Assembly (NCBI GenBank): GCA_027488135.1
Contig: JAIYCH010000085.1
Location: 39,277-103,276, forward strand
DNA from: Saprospiraceae bacterium
GTDB lineage: Bacteria > Bacteroidota > Bacteroidia > Chitinophagales > Saprospiraceae
Direction: 5' to 3'
DNA: 64,000 nucleotides
Position numbers and translations under genes: made by a program
The notes under the pieces: model-generated
Seen by the model: the letters and a program-made list of their open reading frames with translations, nothing else
What the model was told of the DNA's origin: nothing
Database searches by the model: none
Shown here: positions 27,865 to 36,955 of the stretch, in pieces
Layout of the letters: the number at the start of each line of letters is the position of its first letter
How positions within the stretch are numbered: the first letter of the stretch is position 1

Positions 27865-28449
27865 ATGAGATTAATAATCAACCTAGCCCTCGTAGCCCTC
27901 GTAGCGTTACTTCTTTATGCCCTCTATGACAGCATTCGTGAACCTATCGCTTTCAAGGATGTAAAGGAAACGAGAGAGCAAATTGTACAAGAAAAATTGA
28001 CCAAAATCAGAGTTGCACAGGAAGCATACCGTGATATTACGGGTGTGTTTGCTCCCTCATTCGATACCTTGGCAATGGTACTTAACACAGGCAATTTTAC
28101 CATTATTAACGTAAATGGTGATCCCGATGATCCAAATTTCACAGGACAAGTTACTTATGAAACTATTCTTCGTCCTGCGAAAGATTCTATGCTTAACAAA
28201 TTAGGTATTAAGAATTTTGCTTCTTTAGCTATGGTTCCTTTTGGTAACGGTGCAAAATTTGAAATAGAAGCTTTGGAAATTGAATATCAAGGTACTAAAG
28301 TACCTGTTGTACAAGTAGGAACTCCTTATGCAACTTTCATGGGTGATTTCGCTTCTTTAAAATTCTCTAAGTACGATCAAAAGTACGATCCAAGTAATCC
28401 CTTGAAATTTGGAAATTTGAATTCTCCAAATCTTGCTGGTAATTGGTAA
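27865..28449 (+). CDS. Membrane-anchored protein of unknown function, first gene of the rsmD operon
   Basis: 194 residues. One N-terminal membrane helix (about residues 4-21, 'INLALVALVALLLYALY') is followed by a helical stretch with a pattern reminiscent of pseudopilin-like proteins ('REQIVQEKLTKIRVAQEAY', then 'ITGVFAPSFDTLAMVL') and a beta-rich, proline- and asparagine-containing tail ending 'PNLAGNW'. It is likely anchored in the inner membrane with the bulk in the periplasm. TATAATTG at 27838-27845, one base off the -7 consensus, may be its promoter. The next gene starts three bases after its stop. I recognise this three-gene order as recurrent in Bacteroidota but know no function. Confidence 0.75.
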   Translation: MRLIINLALVALVALLLYALYDSIREPIAFKDVKETREQIVQEKLTKIRVAQEAYRDITGVFAPSFDTLAMVLNTGNFTIINVNGDPDDPNFTGQVTYETILRPAKDSMLNKLGIKNFASLAMVPFGNGAKFEIEALEIEYQGTKVPVVQVGTPYATFMGDFASLKFSKYDQKYDPSNPLKFGNLNSPNLAGNW

Positions 28450-28452
28450 AAT

Positions 28453-29274
28453 ATGGTTGAATATATTTACCCTAATTGGGAAAAAGAATATTCTGCTAAT
28501 GTGAAACTGTCCATTCTGTTAGGAGTGGACAGTTTTAGTTTAAGTATAGTAAATTTTAAAAATGTTATTCTTGCTTATCACCAATATGACTGGTCTGCAG
28601 AAAATCATTCCATAACCGATGTATTACACCTGTCCAATGAAATTAAAAATGATGCTCTTTTCAATGCAGCACATCATTCTTTTTCTTATCAAGTGATTCC
28701 GTCAGTTTTTTCTTTTCTTCCATCCAGATTATTTAATAAGGATAATCTGAATATTTACCTCGAACATCTTTCACCTAATGAGGGAAATGTTAGCTCTCGC
28801 TATGGTATTTTACCCGAGTTGGACCTCGCCGTAATTTATAGGTTAAATTTTTTTCAGGAAAATCTGGCTCGTCATCTATATCCTGGAGATATTCCTTTAC
28901 CAATTTTTGATAAAACATTACCTTTTTTAAGAAATCAAGAAATGCATGATACCCATATATTTTGTAGAATTTCAAAGAAAAGTGTTTTGATTTTTATCTT
29001 TAGAGATAATTTTTTTCAATTTGCAAATCAGTTTTTTTGTAATCAATTAACTGATTTTCAATACTATATCATGCTGGTTTGTACTCAATTTCAATTGAAT
29101 CCAGTGCTTGAAACAGCCTATATTTGGGGCGATTGTGACGAGGAAAACGAAGTTGTCACTAAACTTAAGTCTTTATTTAGCCGGGTTAAATTTTTAAATG
29201 CTCAGCTAATTATTTCATCTGACGCTAAGACCCGAATAGTGTCAGAATCAAAAGTATTAGACCACTTAATCTAG
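28453..29274 (+). CDS. DUF3822 family protein
   Basis: 273 residues, cytoplasmic, no signal peptide. It fits the Bacteroidota DUF3822 family: 'LSILLGVDSFSLSIVN' near the start, a middle part with 'FSYQVIPSVFSFLPSRLF', and 'YYIMLVCTQFQLNP...AYIWGD' in the C-terminal half. The two-lobed layout resembles actin/ASKHA-type folds, which is an inference. It sits between the anchored unknown and rsmD, three bases and 27 bases away, so the three are probably co-transcribed. The biochemical role of the family is not known to me. Confidence 0.82.
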   Translation: MVEYIYPNWEKEYSANVKLSILLGVDSFSLSIVNFKNVILAYHQYDWSAENHSITDVLHLSNEIKNDALFNAAHHSFSYQVIPSVFSFLPSRLFNKDNLNIYLEHLSPNEGNVSSRYGILPELDLAVIYRLNFFQENLARHLYPGDIPLPIFDKTLPFLRNQEMHDTHIFCRISKKSVLIFIFRDNFFQFANQFFCNQLTDFQYYIMLVCTQFQLNPVLETAYIWGDCDEENEVVTKLKSLFSRVKFLNAQLIISSDAKTRIVSESKVLDHLI

Positions 29275-29301
29275 GGATCTATATAGAAAACAAGTCATTT
29301 T

Positions 29302-29838
29302 ATGCGTATTATCTCAGGTAAATTTAAAGGCCGACGTTTTAGCCCGCCGGCGGATAAATGGCCGACAAGACCAACAACAGATATTGCTAAAGAAGGACTA
29401 TTCAATATGTTGGGAAATTTACTCGACTACGAAGAGACAAAATTTTTGGACCTTTTTGGTGGGACAGGTAGCCATAGTTATGAATTTATTTCAAGAGGAT
29501 GTACCTCTGTGACTTATGTTGATAAATTTTCTCCGTGCGTGCAATTTGTAAAGGGAATGGCTAAACAACTGGAAATTGAAACGCATATTCGTATTGAACG
29601 AGATGATATATTCAGATTTATACCTCGTTGCACGGAGAAATTTAGTTATATTTTTGCAGGACCCCCTTATGCACTGCCTACTCTGGACGATATACCTGAC
29701 TTAATATTCAAGTACCCCATTTTGATTGAAGATGGTTTCTTTGTTTTGGAGCATAACCCCAATCATAAGTTCAAAGATCATCCCCGTTTTTGGCAAATGA
29801 GGAATTATGGTGAAACCCAATTTAGTTTTTTTAGATGA
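29302..29838 (+). CDS. rsmD: RsmD-like 16S rRNA guanine-N2 methyltransferase
   Basis: 178 residues, the usual length for the family. Recognisable are the N-terminal 'MRIISGKFKGRRF', the 'RPTTDIAKEGLFN' signature, the SAM-binding 'FLDLFGGTGSHSYE' and the motif IV region. RsmD methylates G966 of 16S rRNA in the assembling small subunit using SAM. Motif IV, normally D/N-PPY, reads AGPPY (Gly120 to Tyr123), so the acidic or amide residue that positions the target amine is absent. This may be a lineage variant or may alter activity. The rest of the protein is intact. Confidence 0.9.
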   Translation: MRIISGKFKGRRFSPPADKWPTRPTTDIAKEGLFNMLGNLLDYEETKFLDLFGGTGSHSYEFISRGCTSVTYVDKFSPCVQFVKGMAKQLEIETHIRIERDDIFRFIPRCTEKFSYIFAGPPYALPTLDDIPDLIFKYPILIEDGFFVLEHNPNHKFKDHPRFWQMRNYGETQFSFFR

Positions 29839-29856
29839 AATAAGGGAAAATTTGGC

Positions 29857-29864
29857 TACTTTTG
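29857..29864 (+). promoter_or_regulatory. -7 promoter box of the argS operon
   Basis: TACTTTTG matches TAnnTTTG exactly and lies 31 bases before the argS start, just after the rsmD stop, indicating a separate transcript for argS-glnS-pyrR-pyrB. Confidence 0.5.
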
Positions 29865-29895
29865 TTCCAGTTATCACTGTTTTCTACTTGAGTCT

Positions 29896-31743
29896 ATGAA
29901 AAATGCCGCCTCGCTGATACAGCACCATCTTACCTTAGCCGTAAATGAACTTTATGGGTTGGATATTTCTGACAACTTACTACCTATAACGCCAACCAGG
30001 AAAGAGTTTCAAGGAGATTTTACCGTCGTTACTTTTCCCTTAACTAAATTAGCAAAGAAGAAACCTGAAATCATAGGAGAAGAATTAGGTCAAATACTTG
30101 TGAGAGATTTGCCCGAAATAGATTCTTTCAACGTAATTCAAGGTTTTTTGAATCTTTCTTTTGTTCCCTCCTTTTGGAATTCCTTCGTTTTAAGCCTTCA
30201 AGATAACCCTACCTTTGGAGAGCTTCCGGCAAATGGTGAAAAGGTTTTGGTGGAATTTTCTTCCCCAAATACAAATAAACCTTTGCATCTGGGTCATATT
30301 CGAAATATATTAATTGGTTGGTCTGTTTCTAAAATTTTAAAGGCTGCAGGTTTCGACGTTTTTAATGTCCAGATTATTAATGACAGAGGTATTGCGATAT
30401 GCAAAAGCATGCTCGCAAGAAAAATATGGGGTGCTGATAAAACTCCTCAAAATACAGGTATTAAAGGTGATTTTTTTGTAGGTGGTTACTACGTTCTCTT
30501 TGAGCAAAAGTTTCAAGAAGAATACGCTTCCTGGCAACTTACCGCAGAGGCCAGAGAAGTATTAGAAAGCAAGAAAAAAGAAGATCAATCTGAGGTAGCT
30601 TTTTTTAAATCTTATAAAGATTTATATTTCAACGCCTACAGTGAATTGGGTAAACAAGCTGCTGAAATGTTGCGGAACTGGGAGGCTGGTGAGGAACAAA
30701 CAATCGCTACCTGGTCTCAGATGAATCAATGGGTGTATGCAGGCTTTGATCATACTTATCAGTTACTGGGTGTTCATTTCGATAAATTATACTATGAATC
30801 AGAAACTTATCTGTTAGGAAAAGACATCGTTCAAAAGGGGATGGAAAAATCTGTTTTCTATAAAGAGGCAGATGGTTCTGTTTGGATTGATCTGACAGAT
30901 GTTAAACTCGATAAAAAGGTAGTTCTCAGAAAAGACGGTACCTCGGTGTATATTACACAGGATTTAGGTACCGCTGAGCTAAGGTATGAGGATTTCAAAG
31001 CCAATAAAATGATTTATGTTGTTGCCGATGAACAAAATTATCATTTTCAAGTGCTTTTCGAAATAGCTAAAAAATTGAAAGTACCTTATGCTGAAGGACT
31101 TCATCATTTGTCTTATGGAATGGTCGATCTTCCAACTGGCAAAATGAAATCGAGAGAAGGTACGGTGGTCGATGCAGATGATTTAATTGCCGAGGTCGTT
31201 TTGGAAGCGAGAAAAAATTCAGAAGAACGGGGTGTACTGGCTGATTTATCTGATGCTGAGCGCTCAGAAATTATTAGGAAAATTGGTCTTGCAGCACTTA
31301 AATATTTTATAATAAAAGTGCAACCGCAGAAAAGAATGACCTTTGATCCAAAAGAATCGGTGGATATGCAAGGGCAAACGGGTCCATATATTCAAAATGC
31401 TTATGTTAGAATTCAATCTGTTTTACGAAAAGCAGGCGATTTTGATGCCAACATAGCGGGTAATTATCTTGAATTTGTATTGGAGGAAAGAGAAATCATT
31501 CAGCAATTGTATCAATATCCCAGTGTTATAGAGGAATCAGCTTTACAATATGATCCTTCAGCCATAGCAAATTATGCTTATGCATTAGCAAAAAATTATC
31601 ATCGTTTTTATCACGAACATTCTATTCTCAAAGCGGATGATTTGGCAGTGAGAAGTTTTAGATTATGCATGAGTAAGGCGGTAGGCAGTGTTTTAAACCA
31701 CAGCATGAATCTTTTGGGTATAGAAATGCCTGATAAGATGTGA
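29896..31743 (+). CDS. argS: Arginine--tRNA ligase
   Basis: 615 residues, class I synthetase. The N-terminal Add1-like domain (about 1-90) is followed by the catalytic core with the HIGH-type motif HLGH (from about residue 130) and the 'GKMKSREGTVV' region (near 416). The C-terminal DALR anticodon-binding domain includes 'AYALAKNYHRFYHE' and 'HSMNLLGIEMPDKM'. It charges tRNA-Arg with arginine in the cytoplasm. The gene opens a likely operon with glnS (23-base gap), pyrR and pyrB. Confidence 0.97.
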   Translation: MKNAASLIQHHLTLAVNELYGLDISDNLLPITPTRKEFQGDFTVVTFPLTKLAKKKPEIIGEELGQILVRDLPEIDSFNVIQGFLNLSFVPSFWNSFVLSLQDNPTFGELPANGEKVLVEFSSPNTNKPLHLGHIRNILIGWSVSKILKAAGFDVFNVQIINDRGIAICKSMLARKIWGADKTPQNTGIKGDFFVGGYYVLFEQKFQEEYASWQLTAEAREVLESKKKEDQSEVAFFKSYKDLYFNAYSELGKQAAEMLRNWEAGEEQTIATWSQMNQWVYAGFDHTYQLLGVHFDKLYYESETYLLGKDIVQKGMEKSVFYKEADGSVWIDLTDVKLDKKVVLRKDGTSVYITQDLGTAELRYEDFKANKMIYVVADEQNYHFQVLFEIAKKLKVPYAEGLHHLSYGMVDLPTGKMKSREGTVVDADDLIAEVVLEARKNSEERGVLADLSDAERSEIIRKIGLAALKYFIIKVQPQKRMTFDPKESVDMQGQTGPYIQNAYVRIQSVLRKAGDFDANIAGNYLEFVLEEREIIQQLYQYPSVIEESALQYDPSAIANYAYALAKNYHRFYHEHSILKADDLAVRSFRLCMSKAVGSVLNHSMNLLGIEMPDKM

Positions 31744-31766
31744 TTTATATAAGTTAAGAAATTATT

Positions 31767-33443
31767 ATGTCGCAAATTGAGGAAAAAGAAGAAAAATCAT
31801 TACATTTTATCGAGCAGATAATTCTTGATGATTTAGCCGTAGGAAAAAATATGGGGCGTTTACAAACTCGTTTCCCCCCAGAGCCAAATGGATATCTACA
31901 TATAGGCCATGCCAAAGCTATTGTAGTTAATTTTGGACTCGCTGCGCAATATGGCGGTGATTGTAACCTTAGGTTTGATGACACAAATCCGGTAACGGAG
32001 GATACGCTTTTTGTTGATAAAATAAGAGAGGATGTCTCTTGGCTGGGTTATCAATGGGCAAAAGAATGCTATGCATCTGATTATTTTGAAACATTATATG
32101 CTTTTGCACATGATCTGATAGATAAAGGTCTGGCCTATGTTGATGATTCGTCGTCAGAGGAAATTGCCGAAATGAAGGGAAATCCTGTTACGCCAGGAAA
32201 AAATAGCCCATTTAGAGAAAGAACCATAGCTGAAAATAAAGATTTATTCACAGCCATGAAAAATGGTTCTTTTAAGGATGGAGAAAAAGTGCTAAGAGCT
32301 AAGATTGATATGTCTGCCTCAAATATGCATTTTAGGGATCCTATCATTTATCGAATTAAACATGCTCATCATCATAGAACAGCTGACAAATGGTGTATTT
32401 ATCCTATGTATGACTTTGCTCATGGGCAAAGTGATGCTATAGAAAATGTAACACATTCTCTCTGTAGTTTAGAATTCAGACATCACAGAGATCTTTACGA
32501 TTGGTTCATTAAACAATTAAATATATTTCCTTCCCGTCAGATTGAATTTGCGAGAATGAATGTAGCTTACATGATTACAAGTAAGCGTAAACTATTAAAA
32601 TTGGTTCAGGAGAACTTAGTTTCTGGTTGGGATGACCCGAGGATGTCAACGATTTCAGGTATGCGCAGAAGGGGCTATCCAGCCAAAGCGATTGTTGCTT
32701 TTTGTAATCGTGCCGGGGTGGCGAAAAGGGATAATTTAATCTCAATGGAGTTACTCGAATTTTCTGTTAGAGAGGTTTTAAATAAAACGGCACTCAGGAC
32801 TATGGCCGTCCTTGATCCTTTAAAAGTGACGCTAAGTAATTTCCCCGAAAATCAAGTGGATTGGTTACCTATGGAAAATAATCCGGAAGATGTGGAGGGA
32901 GGTACAAGATTGGTTCCTTTTTCAAATCAGTTATATATTGAAAGAGACGATTTTTCAGAAAATCCTCCTCCAAAGTATTTTAGACTGGCACCTGGACAAT
33001 TGGTGCGATTGAAAGGCGCGTATATTATAAAATGTGACGAGGTCATAAAAAATAAGGAAACGGGTGAAGTTACCGAAATTGTTTGTTCGTATTTTCCGGA
33101 AAGCAAATCGGGACAAGATACATCTGGCTTGAAAGTAAAAGGTACACTACACTGGGTAGAGGCTTCGCATGCGGTAACTGCCGAAATACGCGATTACGAA
33201 AGGTTATTCACTGTTGCTGAACCCACAGCAGATGAAGAGATTGATTTTTTAAGCTTAGTGAATACGGAATCTTTAAAAATTAATGTTTTCGCTAAAGTTG
33301 AACCTTCTTTAATAGGTGCGAATGCAGGTCAGACGTATCAATTTTTGAGACAAGGTTATTATTGCAAAGATAAGGATAGTACAAGTGAATTGCCTGTATT
33401 TAACAGGACGGTAGGTTTAAAAGATTCTTTTGTAACGAAATGA
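31767..33443 (+). CDS. glnS: Glutamine--tRNA ligase
   Basis: 558 residues, class I synthetase. The motif 'RFPPEPNGYLHIGHAKAI' (HIGH at residues 45-48) and the KMSK-type loop as SKRKL (from residue 272) are intact, and 'DDTNPVTED', 'DWFIKQL' and 'WDDPRMST' match GlnRS. The C-terminal half is the two-barrel anticodon-binding region. It charges tRNA-Gln directly. GlnRS is known to have reached bacteria from eukaryotes by transfer, so its presence means the amidation route is not the only supply of Gln-tRNA here. The gap to pyrR is seven bases. Confidence 0.97.
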   Translation: MSQIEEKEEKSLHFIEQIILDDLAVGKNMGRLQTRFPPEPNGYLHIGHAKAIVVNFGLAAQYGGDCNLRFDDTNPVTEDTLFVDKIREDVSWLGYQWAKECYASDYFETLYAFAHDLIDKGLAYVDDSSSEEIAEMKGNPVTPGKNSPFRERTIAENKDLFTAMKNGSFKDGEKVLRAKIDMSASNMHFRDPIIYRIKHAHHHRTADKWCIYPMYDFAHGQSDAIENVTHSLCSLEFRHHRDLYDWFIKQLNIFPSRQIEFARMNVAYMITSKRKLLKLVQENLVSGWDDPRMSTISGMRRRGYPAKAIVAFCNRAGVAKRDNLISMELLEFSVREVLNKTALRTMAVLDPLKVTLSNFPENQVDWLPMENNPEDVEGGTRLVPFSNQLYIERDDFSENPPPKYFRLAPGQLVRLKGAYIIKCDEVIKNKETGEVTEIVCSYFPESKSGQDTSGLKVKGTLHWVEASHAVTAEIRDYERLFTVAEPTADEEIDFLSLVNTESLKINVFAKVEPSLIGANAGQTYQFLRQGYYCKDKDSTSELPVFNRTVGLKDSFVTK

Positions 33444-33450
33444 TTTCGAT

Positions 33451-34020
33451 ATGAGTGACGTGGGTCTTGGAAGATTAATAATGGATAAGGAGTTATTCTC
33501 TCTTACCATAGAACGTCTGGCACAAACACTAATGGAAGCATTCGAACCCTTCGAAAATGTCTGTTTTGTTGCTATTCAACCTAGAGGCGTTGTCCTTGCC
33601 AAGCGTTTAGTTCAACGAATTTCTATTGAACCAGGTATGAATGCACCCGTTTTAGGTGTGTTGGATATTACTTTTTATAGGGACGACTTCAGAAGAAGGG
33701 ATAAACCCCTGGAAGCAAATTACACCGATATGCCCTTCCTCATAGAGGGTAAAAAGGTTATCTTGATTGATGATGTGTTGTACACAGGCAGAACAACGCA
33801 AGCTGCGTTAACAGCATTAAATCATTTTGGAAGACCCTCAGAGGTTACGCTGTTGGTCATGGTTAACCGACGGTTTAACAGACACCTTCCGATTCAAAGT
33901 ACTTTCACGGGCATTCAGGTAGATGCCTTAGATAAAGCCTATGTTAGTGTGGAATGGGAAGAGGAATCAGGCGAGGATAAAATCATATTATTTGCTGATA
34001 AACAAGAAATTAAGCATTAA
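33451..34020 (+). CDS. pyrR: PyrR bifunctional pyrimidine regulator / uracil phosphoribosyltransferase
   Basis: 189 residues. The PRPP-binding loop 'VILIDDVLYTGRTTQAAL' (about 103-118), the 'FYRDDF' segment and 'VNRRFNRHLPI' are characteristic of PyrR. In Gram-positive bacteria PyrR binds pyr mRNA to attenuate transcription and also converts uracil and PRPP to UMP. Its RNA-binding role in Bacteroidota is unproven. It is directly followed by pyrB with a two-base gap, the classic pairing for control of pyrimidine synthesis. I see no attenuator hairpin ahead of it, since glnS ends seven bases upstream. Confidence 0.93.
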   Translation: MSDVGLGRLIMDKELFSLTIERLAQTLMEAFEPFENVCFVAIQPRGVVLAKRLVQRISIEPGMNAPVLGVLDITFYRDDFRRRDKPLEANYTDMPFLIEGKKVILIDDVLYTGRTTQAALTALNHFGRPSEVTLLVMVNRRFNRHLPIQSTFTGIQVDALDKAYVSVEWEEESGEDKIILFADKQEIKH

Positions 34021-34022
34021 CA

Positions 34023-34961
34023 ATGCCAATAGATAAGGAAGCGCAGCTGTCAACAAAAAGCCTGCTTGGTATCAAGGATTTGACTAAGCAGGACTTGCGG
34101 TTGATTTTTCAAACCACAGAACAATTTAAGGAAGTCCTTAACAGACCTATTAAAAAGGTACCCTCATTAAGAGATTTGACTATTGCTAATTTGTTTTTTG
34201 AGAATTCTACAAGAACCAGAATTTCATTTGAATTAGCTGAAAAAAGATTATCTGCCGATGTTGTAAATTTTTCGGCTGCATCATCCAGTTTAAAAAAAGG
34301 GGAAACGCTGTTAGATACCGTTAATAATATCCTATCAATGAAGGTAGATATGGTGGTCATGAGACATCCCGCACCCGGTGCCTGTGTTTTTTTGGCTAAT
34401 CACATCAATGTGCCCATTATTAATGCTGGTGACGGAACGCATGAACACCCAACTCAGGCCTTACTCGACGCATTTTCTATTCAAGAGAGATTAGGTGATC
34501 TGACGGGTAAAAAAATCGCTATTATCGGTGATATTTTACACTCCAGAGTCGCCTTAAGTAATATTCTGTGTCTAAAAAAATTGGGTGCCGAAGTAGAAGT
34601 TTGTGGTCCACCAACTTTGATTCCCAATTATATTTCTTCTTTAGGTGTCAGTGTAAGTTATTCGTTAGAGAATACCCTGAAATGGTGTGACGCTGCTAAT
34701 GTCCTTAGAATTCAATTAGAAAGACAAAGTACAAGATATTTTCCCAGTCTTAGAGAGTATGCTACCTATTTCGGAGTCAATAAACAGATTTTGAGTAAAG
34801 TCAACAAGGAATTGATTATTCTCCATCCCGGTCCCATCAACCGAGGCGTTGAAATAACCTCGGAAGTGGCAGATTCACCTAACGCTATTATACTGGATCA
34901 AGTGGAGAATGGGGTAGCCGTTAGAATGGCCGTTTTATATCTCCTGGCTTCAAAAGCATGA
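34023..34961 (+). CDS. pyrB: Aspartate carbamoyltransferase catalytic chain
   Basis: 312 residues. The carbamoyl phosphate-binding motif STRTR (near residue 61) with 'SFELAEKRLSADVVNF', the 'HPTQALLDAF' segment (near 142), 'AIIGDILHSRVALSN', and 'HPGPINRGVEI' are all present. It forms carbamoyl aspartate, the committed step of pyrimidine synthesis, in the cytoplasm. No regulatory chain (pyrI) is adjacent. The position behind pyrR suggests joint regulation. Confidence 0.97.
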   Translation: MPIDKEAQLSTKSLLGIKDLTKQDLRLIFQTTEQFKEVLNRPIKKVPSLRDLTIANLFFENSTRTRISFELAEKRLSADVVNFSAASSSLKKGETLLDTVNNILSMKVDMVVMRHPAPGACVFLANHINVPIINAGDGTHEHPTQALLDAFSIQERLGDLTGKKIAIIGDILHSRVALSNILCLKKLGAEVEVCGPPTLIPNYISSLGVSVSYSLENTLKWCDAANVLRIQLERQSTRYFPSLREYATYFGVNKQILSKVNKELIILHPGPINRGVEITSEVADSPNAIILDQVENGVAVRMAVLYLLASKA

Positions 34962-35027
34962 TGATTTTAATACCTAAATGGATTTTATTTCGTTAAATAG
35001 TTTGAATCTTTAAAAAACAGTACACTC

Positions 35028-36458
35028 ATGATACGTATTTCATTGTTTTTATTACTTATTTCTTTTGCGCCATTTTTTGTTCAGGCACAAAAATCAAATG
35101 GTTATGAGATAAGTATTCAGATTAACGGCTTTAGTGAGAAGGAGATTTATATGGCCTATCATCTGGGGGAGAAACAGTACATTAAAGATACTTTGAGGCA
35201 ACAATCTAACGGTTCTTTCCTATTTAAGGGTGATTCACCCCTCGAATCGGGTATCTATCTGGTTGTTTTACCTCCGGACAATAATTATTTTCAGTTAATC
35301 ATAGAAAAGGGGGATCAATTCTTTTCAGTGGTTACAGAGGCTAAAGATCCATCGAAAAATATACAGATAAAAGGTTCTGTGGAAAATAAGTTGTTTTATG
35401 GCTATATGAATTTTTTGGCAGAGAAGCGTCCACAATCAGAAGCTTTGAATAATCAATTGAAAGAGGAAAAGGATTCCATTAAAATAAAGGAGATAGAAGA
35501 AGCCATAGATAAAATTGATCAAGAGGTAGAGCAGTTTCAATCTACTTTCGTTGTAAACAACGCTAATACTTTCACCGGCGCCATCATAAAGGCAAATACA
35601 CCCATTAAATTACCTGATTTTTCTGGCACTGAAGAGGAACAGCAAAGAGAAGCATTTTACTACAACAGAGATCATTTTTTTGATAATCTGGACCTCGGTG
35701 ATGCTCGTTTCCTAAGAACACCTTTCCTTTTTGAAAGAGTGAATACCTACGTTGGAAAACTCCAGGTTCAGGTGCCTGATTCTTTGATTAAGGCCATTGA
35801 TTTTGTCTTGGAAAAAACCAGAAAAGCGCAGGAATCATTCCGATATTTTGCCGTTCATTATTTAAATGAATATGCCAATTCAAAGTTTGTTGGTATGGAT
35901 GCCGTTTATGTCCATTTGGCTGAAAAGTACTATGGAGGTGGGCAAGCACCCTGGGTCGATTCAGCGCAATTAGCTAAAATTGTGGAAAATGCCACCGCGC
36001 TAAAACCTATTTTAATAGGTAAATTGGCTCCAAATATTAAAATGCAGCTTAGAGATGGTTCTCCTATTACCCTTCACGATGTAAAATCGCCTTATATCTT
36101 ACTTTATTTTTGGCGTTATGACTGTGGACATTGTAAAGAATCAATGCCCGATTTAAAGGCTTTCTATGAAGAATATAAAAATAAAGGCGTTAAAATATTT
36201 GCCGTTTGTGTAAAATTTAATGACGAAATTGGAGATTGCTGGAAGTATGTTGACGAGAATAAGCTCGATGGTTGGATTCATACCGTTGATCCTTATCTGA
36301 AATCGAAATTTTATTCTCTATATAATGTAAAAACTACCCCTCAAATTTTTATCCTGGACAAGAATAAGAAAATCATCAGTAAGGGTATTGGTGCGCCTCA
36401 ATTAAAAGAGGTTATGGAAAAAATTATAGAATTTGATAAAAAAGCACCCACAGAATAA
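35028..36458 (+). CDS. TlpA-like thioredoxin-fold protein with DUF4369 and DUF5106-like domains
   Basis: 476 residues. A signal peptide (to about 'FVQAQ') is followed by a beta-rich DUF4369-type domain (about 25-120), a helical DUF5106-like middle (about 130-300), and a C-terminal thioredoxin/AhpC-like domain (about 325-470) with the redox pair CGHC (Cys366, Cys369) and a cis-Pro region 'VKTTPQIFIL'. This layout is common in Bacteroidota periplasmic thiol-disulfide proteins, which maintain or isomerise disulfides or support cytochrome maturation. The partner is not clear. It starts 66 bases after pyrB and is followed five bases later by sixA. Confidence 0.88.
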   Translation: MIRISLFLLLISFAPFFVQAQKSNGYEISIQINGFSEKEIYMAYHLGEKQYIKDTLRQQSNGSFLFKGDSPLESGIYLVVLPPDNNYFQLIIEKGDQFFSVVTEAKDPSKNIQIKGSVENKLFYGYMNFLAEKRPQSEALNNQLKEEKDSIKIKEIEEAIDKIDQEVEQFQSTFVVNNANTFTGAIIKANTPIKLPDFSGTEEEQQREAFYYNRDHFFDNLDLGDARFLRTPFLFERVNTYVGKLQVQVPDSLIKAIDFVLEKTRKAQESFRYFAVHYLNEYANSKFVGMDAVYVHLAEKYYGGGQAPWVDSAQLAKIVENATALKPILIGKLAPNIKMQLRDGSPITLHDVKSPYILLYFWRYDCGHCKESMPDLKAFYEEYKNKGVKIFAVCVKFNDEIGDCWKYVDENKLDGWIHTVDPYLKSKFYSLYNVKTTPQIFILDKNKKIISKGIGAPQLKEVMEKIIEFDKKAPTE

Positions 36459-36463
36459 TTCAA

Positions 36464-36955
36464 ATGAAAGAACTATTTATTCTAAGACATGCGGAGGCCG
36501 TAAGCGCGAAATATAATACGTCTGATTTTGACAGGCAACTTAGTAATGATGGTGTTTTAGAAGCAAGGCAATTGGGTAAAAAATGTAATGAAATGCATTT
36601 ATTGCCATCTGTAATTTATAGCAGCTCGGCCAGAAGAGCACTAACCACTGCTATTATTTTTGCCGGGGAAACAAATTTTCCCCAGGATAAAATAGTCGTT
36701 CTTCCAAAACTGTATGAGATCTATCCAGATCAATTAATGGATATTATTCTAGAAACTTCAGATGATTTTTCCAAGGTAATGGTCGTTGGTCACAATCCTG
36801 TTCTTACCGTTTTTTTGAACCTTTATACCATAGAAGGCGTAGTCAATTTACCTACAGGTACTTTTGTTCAGGTAGAATATCCCAACAATGAAACCTGGCA
36901 ATCAATAAAGGAGGCGAAAGGAAATATTAAGGCAATATGGAAACCACAATGGTAA
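36464..36955 (+). CDS. sixA: SixA-like phosphohistidine phosphatase
   Basis: 163 residues of the histidine phosphatase superfamily: the catalytic 'LRHAEA' (His9) at the N-terminus, 'SSARRALTTA' and the second histidine in 'VVGHNPVL'. Small members of this size are SixA-type, known to remove phosphate from phosphohistidine in relay or PTS proteins. It acts in the cytoplasm. It overlaps the following lipoprotein gene by 19 bases. A two-component pair lies a little downstream, but no direct link is shown. Confidence 0.88.
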   Translation: MKELFILRHAEAVSAKYNTSDFDRQLSNDGVLEARQLGKKCNEMHLLPSVIYSSSARRALTTAIIFAGETNFPQDKIVVLPKLYEIYPDQLMDIILETSDDFSKVMVVGHNPVLTVFLNLYTIEGVVNLPTGTFVQVEYPNNETWQSIKEAKGNIKAIWKPQW

